Notes under the pieces: generated by a model
The model's input: only the letters and a program-made list of their open reading frames with translations
What the model was told of the DNA's origin: nothing
The model's database searches: none
Source of the DNA: CATQHQ01 sp965243805
GTDB lineage: Bacteria; Gemmatimonadota; Gemmatimonadetes; Longimicrobiales; Gaopeijiaceae
DNA length: 64,000 bases
Assembly (NCBI GenBank): GCA_965243805.1
Contig: OZ251577.1
Span: 434,001-498,000 of the forward strand
Direction of reading: 5' to 3'
Part shown: positions 8,201 to 15,873 of the stretch, piece after piece
How positions within the stretch are numbered: position 1 is the stretch's first letter
Layout of the letters: every line of letters starts with the position of its first letter
Translations under genes and position numbers: made by a program

Positions 8201-11200
8201 CCTCACCGTGTCCGCAGCGTCGGCGTCCACAGCCGCAACCATGCCAAGCGCCACCGGTCCCGCCACGCCCTCGTTCAGCTCCCACTCGTAGTGCTCGGCG
8301 CCGAACACAGGGGGCTCGTTCTCGTCCATCACCGTCACCTCGACACGCACGTCCGCCGTCAGGCCGCCGCCGTCGGTGGCGCGCACCACCAGCTCCCAGC
8401 GGCCCGGGTCCGCCTCCGCGTCCTCGCCGGCGCCCACGTACCGCACCACGCCGCTGGCAGGCACCACCTCGAACCGCTCGGCGTCGCCTTCCGCCAGCGC
8501 GTACCGTGCTCGGTCGCCAGCGTCCGGGTCCGTGGCCGCCACCTTCCCCAGCACCAGCGGACCCGCCTTGTTCTCCGCCAGACCGAACGCATACGCCGTG
8601 TCCGCGAACGCAGGCACCTCGTTCTCATCGCGCAGCAGCACCGCCACCACCACTTCGTCGCGCAGTCCGGCCAGGTCCGTCGCACTCACCGTCAGCTGCC
8701 ACGACTTGGCACCGTCCTCCGCCTCATAGTCCTCGCCCGCGCCCACGTACCGGACCTCGCCCGTCGCAGCGTCCAGCTCGAAGAGACCGCCCGCGCCGCC
8801 GTCGGACTCCAGCGCATACTTCAGCGTGTCGCCCTCGTCCAGGTCCACCGCCTGAGCCACGCCCACCGCCATCGGGCCGACGGCGTTCTCCGGCAGGCCG
8901 AACTCGAAGCGCTCCATCACGAACGCCGGCGGGTCGTTCACGTTGATCACCAGCACGCGCACCACGGCGCGGCCCACGCGGCCGTCGCCCGCCAGCGCGC
9001 GCACCTCCATCACGTAGTTGGACCGCGCCTCCGCGTCGGCGCCCTCGCCCACGTACGTCACCTCGCCGCTCCGGGCGTCCACCTCGAACAAACCCTCGCT
9101 GCCGTCGCCCAGCTCGTACGTCACCTCGCCGCCGAACGGGTCCTCCGCCGCCACCTCGCCCACCACCAGCGGGCCCGCCACGTCCTCCAACAGCTCGAAC
9201 TCGTACTCGGCAGCGCCGAAGTACGGGTCCGTGCCCCCGCCGCCGGTCACGCCCTGGCCCTCCACGTTCTCCAGCGCGGCGCTCCCCAGCGCCACGTTGG
9301 CCACCGCCGAACCGCCCGCGATCACGATCCCCGCGCCTGCCCCGACCTCCAGGGCGTCCTCCGGCACGCTGAAGCCGTCCGAGTCCGAGTCCGCCGGCAC
9401 CACCCGGTACTGGAACAGCAGGCGTCCGGTGCCGCTCCCCGACACGTACGCAGCCATCCGCCGAGCGTTGCCGATCACCAGCGCCAGCCGCGGGACTCCA
9501 GTCACCGCCACCGCCCGGCTGAACGTCACCTCCACCTCGATATGCTCGCCCGCTCGGTACGACGCACCCCGCGGCGTGCTCGCCACACGGGCGCTCATCA
9601 CCACCGGCACCACCTCGATCCTGCCGTCCACCTTGTGGTCGGCCTGCGCACTGAGCTCGTGCGGGGTCAGCGACAACAACGCGCTGAACCCGCGCTCCGG
9701 GTGCATCACGTTCTTGATCGTCCCGCCGTTCAGCGTCAGCGCGCCCGAACTCACCATGATCCCGGCCGTCGTCAGGTCCACGCCGCCCGGTCCCGTGCCG
9801 CCCGAGCCCGCACCCTGCACCCAGTACTCGAACGTCAGCAGTTCCGTGCCCGAACCCGACACGTACCGCGCCTGGCGGAGCGAGCCGGTTATCGCGATCT
9901 CCAGCTGCGGCGCGCCAGTCACCGCCACCTCGCGGTCGAACCCCACGTAGAACGTGATCCGCTCGCCCAACCCGTACGTGTCCCCGGTCGCCGGGTCGCT
10001 CGTAACCAACACAGTGCTCACCCTCGCCGGCGCAATCGTCCCGTTCACCTTGTGGCCCGCCTGCGGCGTCGTCAGCGCATGCGTGCCCAGCCCCAGCGCC
10101 GCCGCCAGCGAGGCGTCCCGCCCGTCGTTGATCGCGCCCGAGTTCAGCGTCAGCGCGCCCGCAGCCACCTCGATCCCGTCGTTGTCGATGTCCGCGGCCA
10201 CCACCCCGTAGCTGAACCGCAACGTGCGCGTGCCCGTGCCGCTCGCGTACTCCGCCGGACGCGGGGTCCCGCCGATGTCCAGCGCCAGCTGGGGCGTCCC
10301 GCCCGTCGTCACAACGTCCACCGGACGGTTGAACGTCACGTCCACCTCGATCGTGTCGGTCGCCGCATACGTCTGGTCCAGCGGAGAACTCGCGATCGAC
10401 AACCCGCTCACCGCCGCCGCCGTCCGCGTGCCCGACGTCTTGTAGTTCGCGTCGTCCGTGAACGCATGCGCCGCCAGCCACAGCACCGCGTTCGCCCCCG
10501 CCGCCGTCGTGATCGTCCCGCCGTTGGCCGCCAGCGCGGAGTCCGCGACGCTGATCCCGTCCGCGTCCGTGTCGCTCGACTGCACCACGTACCGAAACGC
10601 CAGCGTCGGCGTGCCCGTCCCCGACACGTAGACAGCCTGGCGCGTGTTCGATCCGATCCCCAAGCCCAGCTGCGGCGTCCCGCCCGTCACGTCCACGTTC
10701 ACCGTCCGGGCGAACCGCACCGTCGCCACGATCGTGTCGTCCAGCTCGTACGTGCTCGCCGCAATCGGCGTGTTGAACGACAACTCGGCCGGCCACGCCC
10801 GGCTCGCCGCCACCCGGTGAGCCGGACTGTTCGCAATCGCCGCGCTCCCCAACGGCAGCAAAGCGTTCTCCGTCGTCGAGCCCGCCGTCGTGATCGTGCC
10901 CCCGTTCAAATCCAGCGCGCCCGCCGCGACGCTGATCCCGTCCAAGTCTTCGTTCCCCGCCGCCACCTGGTAGCGGAACACCACCGACGACGAGCCCGAT
11001 CCCGAAGCGTAGTCCGCCTGCACCGTCCCCGTGCTCAGCCCCAGCGCCAGCTGCGGCGTGCCCGTCACGTCCACCGCCCCAATGAACTCCACCGTCGCTT
11101 CGATCCAGTCGCCCGGCACGAACGTCGAGTCCGCCGGCGAGTTCAGCGTCAAGCCGGTCACCGACCGCGGCCGGGTGCCGTCCACCTTGTGGTTCACGCT

Positions 11201-12067
11201 GTTCACGATCGCCTGGCGATTCGCGTACCGGTCAACCCCGAACTCAACGACTCCGTACTCCATCACCTTGCCCACGACGCTTATCCCGTCGGCGTCCATG
11301 TCGCCCGCCTGCACGACGTAACGGTAAATCCAGGTTCTGTCTCCCCTGCCAGCACCTTGGACGTAGTCCGCCTCCGCGATGCTGTCGCCGATCGTCAGCA
11401 ATCCCTTAATGTCATTGGCCCATGACTGAAAGCTCCAACGTATTGTAAAGTTGTATACCAACGTGAGCACGATCGTATCGCCGACTATGAAGGTGTCGCC
11501 GCTCGGTGGACTGTTCAGCGAGATGCTGGTTATGTACTTCCCGCGTGTTGAAGCGTCGGAGTCGGTTCCGGTGCCCACTTTGCGGCTCGCGTCGTCCGAG
11601 AACGCAAGCGTCCCCAAGTCCAAGTCCGCAGCAGCGCCGCCGCTGGTCGCGTTGATCCCGCCGCCGTTCAGCTTCAGCGCGTCCGCCGCGATGCTGATCC
11701 CGTCGTTGTCGACATCGCCCCCCCGGACCCTGTACTCGAACACCAGCGTCTCCGAGCCCGTGCCTGTCGTGTCCGGGACGAACGTCGCGATGCAGCCGCC
11801 GCCCGGGCATGTCGCGATCCCCAGCGCGACGTGCGGCGTGCCCGTCACGTCCACCGAGTCGCTGAACACCACGGTGACCCGGATCGTCTCGCTGGGGTAA
11901 AAGACGGCGGCGTCGGCTGCGGTTTTTCCGTTGCCGTCCGGCGTGTTGACCGACAACCCCGTCACCGTCGGGGCCTGGGCCGCCAGGTCGCCAGCGAGCC
12001 CGACGAGGCCCGCCAGCACGATTCCGACGACTCCGGCGGCCCGAGCCGCCACGCGACCGAAGGTCAT
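5246..12067 (-). CDS. Giant autotransporter A with Ig-like and cadherin-like repeats
   Basis: A 2273-residue surface protein. Residues 1-31 are a signal peptide ending LAAQ. Residues ~32-945 hold seven ~120-residue repeats with the pattern VTGTPQLAL...Y.SGTGT...D.DNDGI.V....LNGGTI, an Ig-like/SwmB-like fold by appearance. Residues ~950-1555 hold six cadherin-like repeats with linkers such as VNDPPAF and DENEPPVF, expected to bind Ca2+. One further Ig-like domain follows (FRDPDGDALSY), then a Gly/Ala-rich linker, then a C-terminal autotransporter-type beta-barrel from ~1870 (SGWTLWGQANGSEFESAP) to the end. It ends GFR instead of the usual terminal Phe. Type V secretion and adhesion are inferred. 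ATG 12067 has no ribosome binding site of its own but overlaps the TGA of a 22-codon leader containing a poly-C tract (see 12064-12132). Paralogue of 27436-34263. Confidence 0.9.
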   Translation of the reverse strand: MTFGRVAARAAGVVGIVLAGLVGLAGDLAAQAPTVTGLSVNTPDGNGKTAADAAVFYPSETIRVTVVFSDSVDVTGTPHVALGIATCPGGGCIATFVPDTTGTGSETLVFEYRVRGGDVDNDGISIAADALKLNGGGINATSGGAAADLDLGTLAFSDDASRKVGTGTDSDASTRGKYITSISLNSPPSGDTFIVGDTIVLTLVYNFTIRWSFQSWANDIKGLLTIGDSIAEADYVQGAGRGDRTWIYRYVVQAGDMDADGISVVGKVMEYGVVEFGVDRYANRQAIVNSVNHKVDGTRPRSVTGLTLNSPADSTFVPGDWIEATVEFIGAVDVTGTPQLALGLSTGTVQADYASGSGSSSVVFRYQVAAGNEDLDGISVAAGALDLNGGTITTAGSTTENALLPLGSAAIANSPAHRVAASRAWPAELSFNTPIAASTYELDDTIVATVRFARTVNVDVTGGTPQLGLGIGSNTRQAVYVSGTGTPTLAFRYVVQSSDTDADGISVADSALAANGGTITTAAGANAVLWLAAHAFTDDANYKTSGTRTAAAVSGLSIASSPLDQTYAATDTIEVDVTFNRPVDVVTTGGTPQLALDIGGTPRPAEYASGTGTRTLRFSYGVVAADIDNDGIEVAAGALTLNSGAINDGRDASLAAALGLGTHALTTPQAGHKVNGTIAPARVSTVLVTSDPATGDTYGLGERITFYVGFDREVAVTGAPQLEIAITGSLRQARYVSGSGTELLTFEYWVQGAGSGGTGPGGVDLTTAGIMVSSGALTLNGGTIKNVMHPERGFSALLSLTPHELSAQADHKVDGRIEVVPVVMSARVASTPRGASYRAGEHIEVEVTFSRAVAVTGVPRLALVIGNARRMAAYVSGSGTGRLLFQYRVVPADSDSDGFSVPEDALEVGAGAGIVIAGGSAVANVALGSAALENVEGQGVTGGGGTDPYFGAAEYEFELLEDVAGPLVVGEVAAEDPFGGEVTYELGDGSEGLFEVDARSGEVTYVGEGADAEARSNYVMEVRALAGDGRVGRAVVRVLVINVNDPPAFVMERFEFGLPENAVGPMAVGVAQAVDLDEGDTLKYALESDGGAGGLFELDAATGEVRYVGAGEDYEAEDGAKSWQLTVSATDLAGLRDEVVVAVLLRDENEVPAFADTAYAFGLAENKAGPLVLGKVAATDPDAGDRARYALAEGDAERFEVVPASGVVRYVGAGEDAEADPGRWELVVRATDGGGLTADVRVEVTVMDENEPPVFGAEHYEWELNEGVAGPVALGMVAAVDADAADTVRYMLAGSDSERFEVDAATGVVRYAGEGEDYETGPTSWEFTVVAVDRTGLSATTTAAVTLLDVNEAPVFADSAYAYELSENAPGPMALGMVEATDEDEGDVVKYSLADGDAGRFEVDGATGEVRYVGAGEDYEAGPPEYVLAVQATDAGGLADTASVTVAVLNENEAPSFADSAYAFELSENARGPVLLGQTEATDPDEGDALTYSLAEGDAGRFQVDAASGEVRYVGPGEDYEAGPASFALTVRVEDAGGLADEARATVELLDENEGPEAVGAMAPKVLEAYGAAAEEDLAPYFRDPDGDALSYMAESSSPGVATASVTAGGRLSIAPQALGMATVTVTASDPGGLTATQQVQVTVEPSRSERARTLQMALTAFGRSLGAETVDVIGGRLGLESSSGGSHMSLGGRSLGCGAFGGGPGGTGGPGGQQCGIGDLARSASSLLGMQFTAPRAAGAGLAGGVGAAHLDMAALLFGGDGAMGGPSAMDGPGAMDAPGGFGGGGGAYTGQQEGADRIGRGSIGFDPLSGGDLLTRSSFQLSFGGSDDDRNPASAADGPASATGADAPGSGSEASDAPDGAAPQASPSRSGWTLWGQANGSEFESAPNDGLLLEGGTRSIYAGLDYRFGSGLLLGLAGSRSALDSEFTSRHNGTGTVDARLTSAYPYLHWSPAEGLGLWGLVGAGRGSADLTETVGGRFSTDIRMRMAAVGARQELIGPLALRADAFTVRIESDAAVDLAGVTAMAQRVRFAPELSGQWAVGEGAALQGRLDLGGRWDGGDAESGLGAEAGATLGFAHVATGLSVEARGRALVAHQTSAFREWGAGFAVRLQPGRDQGGLSFSLEPTWGDGLGGAQSLWQAQAGFAPHQAAPLGDPTAPPVGTAPVADMPGWTPDRLALELGWGVVLPGGAQVTPFGRWSRDGASGYRLNAGTRWALLGDAPDAGSRSEPGAGARTARSLRFAIDLFGEQVASDLQPTERRLGLQGTIGFR

Positions 12068-12132
12068 GGACGGAGCCGCGAGCCCAGGGGCCCAGGAAGA
12101 AACGGGGGGGGGGGGGGGGGGGTAGAGTTCAT
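12064..12132 (-). promoter_or_regulatory. 22-codon poly-proline leader frame carrying the phase-variable tract of autotransporter A
   Basis: ATG at 12132 overlaps the dusB stop (ATGA) and opens a 22-codon frame starting MNSTPPPPPPFLPG. Its TGA (12066-12064) overlaps the ATG of autotransporter A, again as ATGA. With the present 19 C the leader is out of frame with the main gene. With 17 or 20 C it would fuse in frame as an N-terminal extension, as already seen in autotransporter B. In the present state the main gene would depend on coupled re-initiation. The two nested overlaps and the conservation of the MNST start in both paralogues support this as a real translation start. Confidence 0.6.
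12104..12122. repeat. Poly-G/poly-C homopolymer tract, 19 bases
   Basis: Nineteen consecutive G on the plus strand (C on the coding strand) directly after the start of the leader frame of autotransporter A. Tracts of this length are known to change length by slipped-strand mispairing and to switch gene expression in pathogens such as Neisseria, Campylobacter and Helicobacter. Exact length in an assembly is uncertain. Confidence 0.9.
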
Positions 12133-13253
12133 CGGCCTGCTCGATGCTGGTTGAAGTGTTTGGCGGTTGACTTGGTCACGACTAACGATGCTTCAGAAGA
12201 CTCTTGACGGCAAGGCGCCGGGGCAGCGCCACCACGCCACGGCTTGGGTTCGTTGCGCGGCCGCTCAGCTCGCCCACAGTCTTCCAGGTAGCCCTCCAGC
12301 AACGACGACACTTGGCGCAGGTCGGTGGCGCGAAAGAGGTCCTGGCGGAGCCCACGTCCCCCGGGGAGGCCCTTGGTGTACCAGCCCAAGTGCTTTCGGA
12401 AGTCGCGCACCGCCTTCTCCTGGTCGTCTTCAAAGGCGACGGCGTTCCGGGCGTGACGGGCGCATATCTCGAAGCGGGCGCGAGGCGTCGGGGCGCCGGG
12501 CACAGACCTTCCGTCCAGCGCAGCGCGGGCTTGGCGGAAAAGCCACGGGGCGCCGTGGGAGCCGCGGGCGATCATGATCCCGGCGCACCCGGTCCGCTGC
12601 TTCATGCGCACTGCGTCGTGACCGTTGCGGACATCGCCATTGCCCACCACGGGCACGTGGAGAGCGCCGGCCAGGGCCCCGATCTCGTCCCAGCGAGCCT
12701 GCCCCGAGTACATGTCGGCGCGGGTTCGCGGGTGCAGGGTCACCATGCGGGCGCCTGCGTCCTGGCACGTCAGGCCGATCCTCACCGGGTCGCGGCTCGC
12801 CTCGTCGAAGCCGGAGCGGATCTTCGCCGTCACCGGGAGCGGCGTCGCGTCGTCCACGGCGCGTACGATCCGTCGCACCAACCTCAGGTCCCGCAGGCAG
12901 CCCGATCCGCCGTTCCGCTTGACCACCTTCTTGACGGGACAGCCGAAGTTGATGTCCACGAAGTCGGGCGCGTAGGTCTCGCTCACCAGTGCGGCCGCCT
13001 CCCCCATGGCGCCGGGGTCGGCCCCGAAGATCTGGATTCCGATGGGGCGCTCGTCGTCGCGGAAGCGCAGGTAGGCCGCGGTCTTGGCGTTGCCCCGCAC
13101 AATCCCCTCGGCGCTTACGAACTCGGTGAGGACCACATCGGCGCCGAAGCTGCGGCAGAGCCGCCTGAACGGGGACTCGGAGACGCCGGCTTGGGGCGCC
13201 AGCAGCAGCGGAGTCTCCGGGTCAGTCGGAAGCGGGAACGGCAGGGGGTTCAT
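12129..13253 (-). CDS. dusB: tRNA-dihydrouridine synthase
   Basis: Flavoenzyme that reduces uridine to dihydrouridine in tRNA, using FMN and NAD(P)H. A 374-residue protein with the Dus motifs in order: LLAPQAGVSESPFRRLCRSF, QIFGADP, VDINFGCPVKKVVKRNGGSG with the catalytic Cys, TAKIRSGFD, HPRTRADMYSG, VVGNGDV and GIMIARG. ATG 13253 gives the standard short N-terminus. The protein is ~30-40 residues longer than usual; the last ~15 codons and stop lie in a 43-bp stretch also found upstream of autotransporter B, so the native 3' end may have been replaced when the autotransporter cassette arrived. It shares a 4-base overlap with the autotransporter A leader. Confidence 0.93.
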   Translation of the reverse strand: MNPLPFPLPTDPETPLLLAPQAGVSESPFRRLCRSFGADVVLTEFVSAEGIVRGNAKTAAYLRFRDDERPIGIQIFGADPGAMGEAAALVSETYAPDFVDINFGCPVKKVVKRNGGSGCLRDLRLVRRIVRAVDDATPLPVTAKIRSGFDEASRDPVRIGLTCQDAGARMVTLHPRTRADMYSGQARWDEIGALAGALHVPVVGNGDVRNGHDAVRMKQRTGCAGIMIARGSHGAPWLFRQARAALDGRSVPGAPTPRARFEICARHARNAVAFEDDQEKAVRDFRKHLGWYTKGLPGGRGLRQDLFRATDLRQVSSLLEGYLEDCGRAERPRNEPKPWRGGAAPAPCRQESSEASLVVTKSTAKHFNQHRAGR

Positions 13254-13321
13254 GGGGTGCAAGCCGGCGCAGGGTTCGTGGAGAGCGGGTCGGCGCGGGC
13301 CTCGCGGGCCCGACGGCGGCC

Positions 13322-13774
13322 CTACTTGGTGACGAACATCTTTCGCCAGGCGGCCCGGCCGTCTACCACCATCTGGACCAAGTAGACCCCCGACGCCACT
13401 TGGGCCCCAGTGCGGTCGCGGCCGTCCCAATAGGCTTCGTAGCGTCCGGGCGACATGTATTCCAGCTGAAGCAGGGGCAGTCCTTCGCCGCCGGGGTAGC
13501 CCAGAGCGAGAGGGGCGACCACGAACTGCTGCAAGATGTTGTAGATGCGCACGGACACCGTCACGGGCTCCCCGTCCTCGAAGAGGTGCTGGGACAGGTG
13601 GAAGGGAATCCGCGTCTCGGGGTTGAACGGATTCGGGTAGTTCTGCTCCAGGCTGAAGCCGCTGTCGCTCTCGTCGGGCGGAGGCGGATCCTGGGCGGAA
13701 ACCCCTGGCCCGCCCGCCAAGCAGGAAAGCAAGACGAAGCAGAACACCCGCCTCGCAAGGCGTCGGTACGTCAT
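13322..13774 (-). CDS. Small secreted protein with FlgD-like / type IX-type C-terminal domain
   Basis: A 150-residue protein: signal peptide (residues 1-28, FCFVLLSCLAGGPGVSAQ), a short Pro/Asp spacer, then a single Ig-like domain starting FSLEQNYPNPFNPETRIPF and ending YWDGRDRTGAQVASGVYLV and AWRKMFVTK. This is the YPNPFNP domain that normally sits at the C-terminus of much larger secreted proteins in Gemmatimonadota, Rhodothermota and Bacteroidota. Here it stands alone. ATG 13774 is chosen because it starts the signal peptide and lies 25 bases from a plausible promoter. Role unknown; it may be a free cell-surface anchor or accessory domain. Confidence 0.8.
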   Translation of the reverse strand: MTYRRLARRVFCFVLLSCLAGGPGVSAQDPPPPDESDSGFSLEQNYPNPFNPETRIPFHLSQHLFEDGEPVTVSVRIYNILQQFVVAPLALGYPGGEGLPLLQLEYMSPGRYEAYWDGRDRTGAQVASGVYLVQMVVDGRAAWRKMFVTK

Positions 13775-13798
13775 GAGTCGGGACCTTTCGCGTGACTT

Positions 13799-13828
13799 AC
13801 GATAGGTAACCCCAGTGACTTCGGTCAA
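13799..13828 (-). promoter_or_regulatory. Predicted sigma70-type promoter of the FlgD-like gene
   Basis: On the minus strand TTGACC (13828-13823) is followed after 18 bases by TATCGT (13804-13799), a fair -35/-10 pair about 25 bases ahead of the ATG at 13774. The spacer is part of an imperfect 24-bp direct repeat (about 13811-13854, AGTGACTTCGGTCAA and AGTGACCTCCGTCAA) that duplicates the -35 region. Confidence 0.5.
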
Positions 13829-13848
13829 GGCAATCCCAGTGACCTCCG

Positions 13849-15873
13849 TCAACTATTGGTACCGCTCGGGACCTGGGAGCGTTGCCCGGAAGGGGGCGCG
13901 GGCTCCGTCGGGGGAGTCTGCGCGGGCCCAGCCGGGGGCGTCTGCACGGGCTCCGCCGGGGAAGTCTGCGCCACCCGTCGGCCGCTGACTTCTCGGGTCG
14001 TGACGCCGATCGCGTCGAAGTGGGCAAGGACGGGGATCAGATGCTTGCGGGTCACGGGGAGGACTTCGCGGAAGTCGGCGGGCCCCAGCCCTTCCCTGCC
14101 CCCCAGCTCCTGTGCGACCTGGACGGCGGCGGCGGCCAGCGCGTCCGTTGCGACCCAGTAGGAATCGCCCAAGAGGCGTATTCGGCCCTTGAGCGCCAGG
14201 AACTCCAGGACGGCGGCGGTGCGCGGGTGACCCGACGCTTGCGCCGCCAGCTCGGTCGTGGTGGGACCTTGGAGGCCCGCCTTGGCCAGGGTTGCGGTCA
14301 GGCGCTCGGCCAGCGCGGCCTCGTCGGGGGAGAGGGCGGCCGTGAAGTCGGGCAGGCGCGCGGTTCTCCCCTCCACTACCAGGCGGCGCGCTGCGGCCAA
14401 GCGAGCCGCCAAGCCGTCGGCCAGCTTGGGGCGGCTGCGCGGAGGAAGGGCCTTGCGGAGGACGTCCAGGGGCGCGCCGTCTTCCAGTGAACGGCGGCGG
14501 TGGTATGCGGCGACGGCAGCCAAGATGCGGGACTCGCCGTCGGCGACGATCTCGGGGGCGAAGAGGGCGCCGTCCCAGCTCCACGACGTCTGGTCGCGAC
14601 CCGCGGCCTGGTCGGGACCGGCGGAGTCGCCGCTCCTCCATCCGGCCAGGACCGCCGCGTCGCGCTCGTTCAGCCCTTGCCATCCCGCCAGCGCCACGGC
14701 TCCCTCCACCGCGTGCGGGCCGCCCTGGGCCAGCTTCGCCAGCGCAGCGCTGTCGGCGTGGGAGAGGCGCTTCCGCTTTGGGGGCGCGGGCTCCAGGACG
14801 ACACCGCCGCCGATCGTGGTGACGGGCGAGTACGAGCGGGCCACAAAGCGGTCGCCGGAACGGGCCACCACCTGCCCTTCCAGGCGGAGTTGGGCGAGCG
14901 CCGCGCCGCCGGGGGCGATCTCGTCCTGGCCGAAGAGCGCGACGCGGGCCATCACCTCGACGGTGCTCAGGTGGACTCGGACGCGCTGGCCCGCCTCCAC
15001 GCTCCGGCCGGCGCTGGCGAGGCACGACATCTCCACGGTGAGCATCATGGAGGACCGCCAGGCGGGGTCCGACACCAGGACGTTCCCGCGGGCGATCATC
15101 CCCCGGCGCACGGAGGCGCCCGTGAGGGCGACGGCGGTCCGCTGGCCGGCGACGGCGGTCTCCACCGGCTCGCCGTGAACCTGGACGGCGCGGACCCGCG
15201 CCTCGCCTTCGCCGGGGAGGATGCGCACGGTGCCGCCCCGACGCAGCTGGCCGGACCAGAGGGTGCCCGTCACCACCGTGCCGGCGCCCTCCACGGCGAA
15301 GACCCGATCCACCGGGAGGCGGAAGAGGTCGTTGCCGGCGCGCCGGCGGGTCCGATCGGCGCACCGCGCCAGCGCCCGGGAGAGCGCCCCCAGTCCCTGG
15401 CCTGTGGCCACCGAGGTCGGCGCCACCTCCACGTCCCGGTATGGGGTGTCCGCCAGCAGCTCCCTCACGTCCTCGTGGACCAGCTCCAGCCACTCTTCGT
15501 CCACCAAGTCCGCCTTGGTGACGGCCACGACCATCTCGGCGACGCCCAGAAGGCGGACGATCGCCACGTGCTCCCGGGTTTGGGGCATGACGCCCTCGTC
15601 GGCCGCCACCACCAGGAGAACCACGTCCATCCCCGTCGCGCCGGCCACCATCGTCTTGACGAACCCCTCGTGCCCCGGCACGTCCACGACGCCGAACGCA
15701 AGGCCGTCCTCGGGCTCGTAGCGGGCGAACCCCAGCTCGATGGTGATCCCGCGCCGCTTCTCCTCAACCAGCCGGTCGGTGTTCACGCCGGTGAGCGCAC
15801 GGACGAGGGCCGTCTTGCCGTGGTCGATGTGACCGGCGGTCCCCAGGACGAGGCTACGGTTGGTCGGGGACAT
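13849..15873 (-). CDS. selB: Selenocysteine-specific translation elongation factor
   Basis: GTPase that delivers Sec-tRNA to UGA codons with a SECIS element. A 674-residue protein: G domain with GTAGHIDHGKTALVRAL, VDVPGHEGFVKTM and TKAD; EF-Tu-like domains II/III (VFAVEGAGTVVTGTLWSG); then C-terminal winged-helix repeats (about residues 400-640) that bind SECIS RNA. The tail is a Pro/Thr/Glu repeat (residues ~645-670). ATG 15873 overlaps the recO 3' end by 20 bases. No selA, selD or tRNA-Sec gene is visible in the window, and I saw no obvious UGA-interrupted reading frame here, so the rest of the selenocysteine machinery should be elsewhere in the genome. Confidence 0.95.
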   Translation of the reverse strand: MSPTNRSLVLGTAGHIDHGKTALVRALTGVNTDRLVEEKRRGITIELGFARYEPEDGLAFGVVDVPGHEGFVKTMVAGATGMDVVLLVVAADEGVMPQTREHVAIVRLLGVAEMVVAVTKADLVDEEWLELVHEDVRELLADTPYRDVEVAPTSVATGQGLGALSRALARCADRTRRRAGNDLFRLPVDRVFAVEGAGTVVTGTLWSGQLRRGGTVRILPGEGEARVRAVQVHGEPVETAVAGQRTAVALTGASVRRGMIARGNVLVSDPAWRSSMMLTVEMSCLASAGRSVEAGQRVRVHLSTVEVMARVALFGQDEIAPGGAALAQLRLEGQVVARSGDRFVARSYSPVTTIGGGVVLEPAPPKRKRLSHADSAALAKLAQGGPHAVEGAVALAGWQGLNERDAAVLAGWRSGDSAGPDQAAGRDQTSWSWDGALFAPEIVADGESRILAAVAAYHRRRSLEDGAPLDVLRKALPPRSRPKLADGLAARLAAARRLVVEGRTARLPDFTAALSPDEAALAERLTATLAKAGLQGPTTTELAAQASGHPRTAAVLEFLALKGRIRLLGDSYWVATDALAAAAVQVAQELGGREGLGPADFREVLPVTRKHLIPVLAHFDAIGVTTREVSGRRVAQTSPAEPVQTPPAGPAQTPPTEPAPPSGQRSQVPSGTNS

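Noticed and set aside
5618..11425. A plus-strand frame open for over 1,900 codons, antisense to autotransporter A (and a similar one at 29161-33144).
   Set aside because: It mirrors the codon bias of the repeats on the other strand; composition is His/Arg/Pro-rich without domains, and the minus-strand protein has clear folds.
12204..13385. Long plus-strand frame over dusB.
   Set aside because: Shadow of the GC-rich dusB codons; no domain or ribosome binding site.
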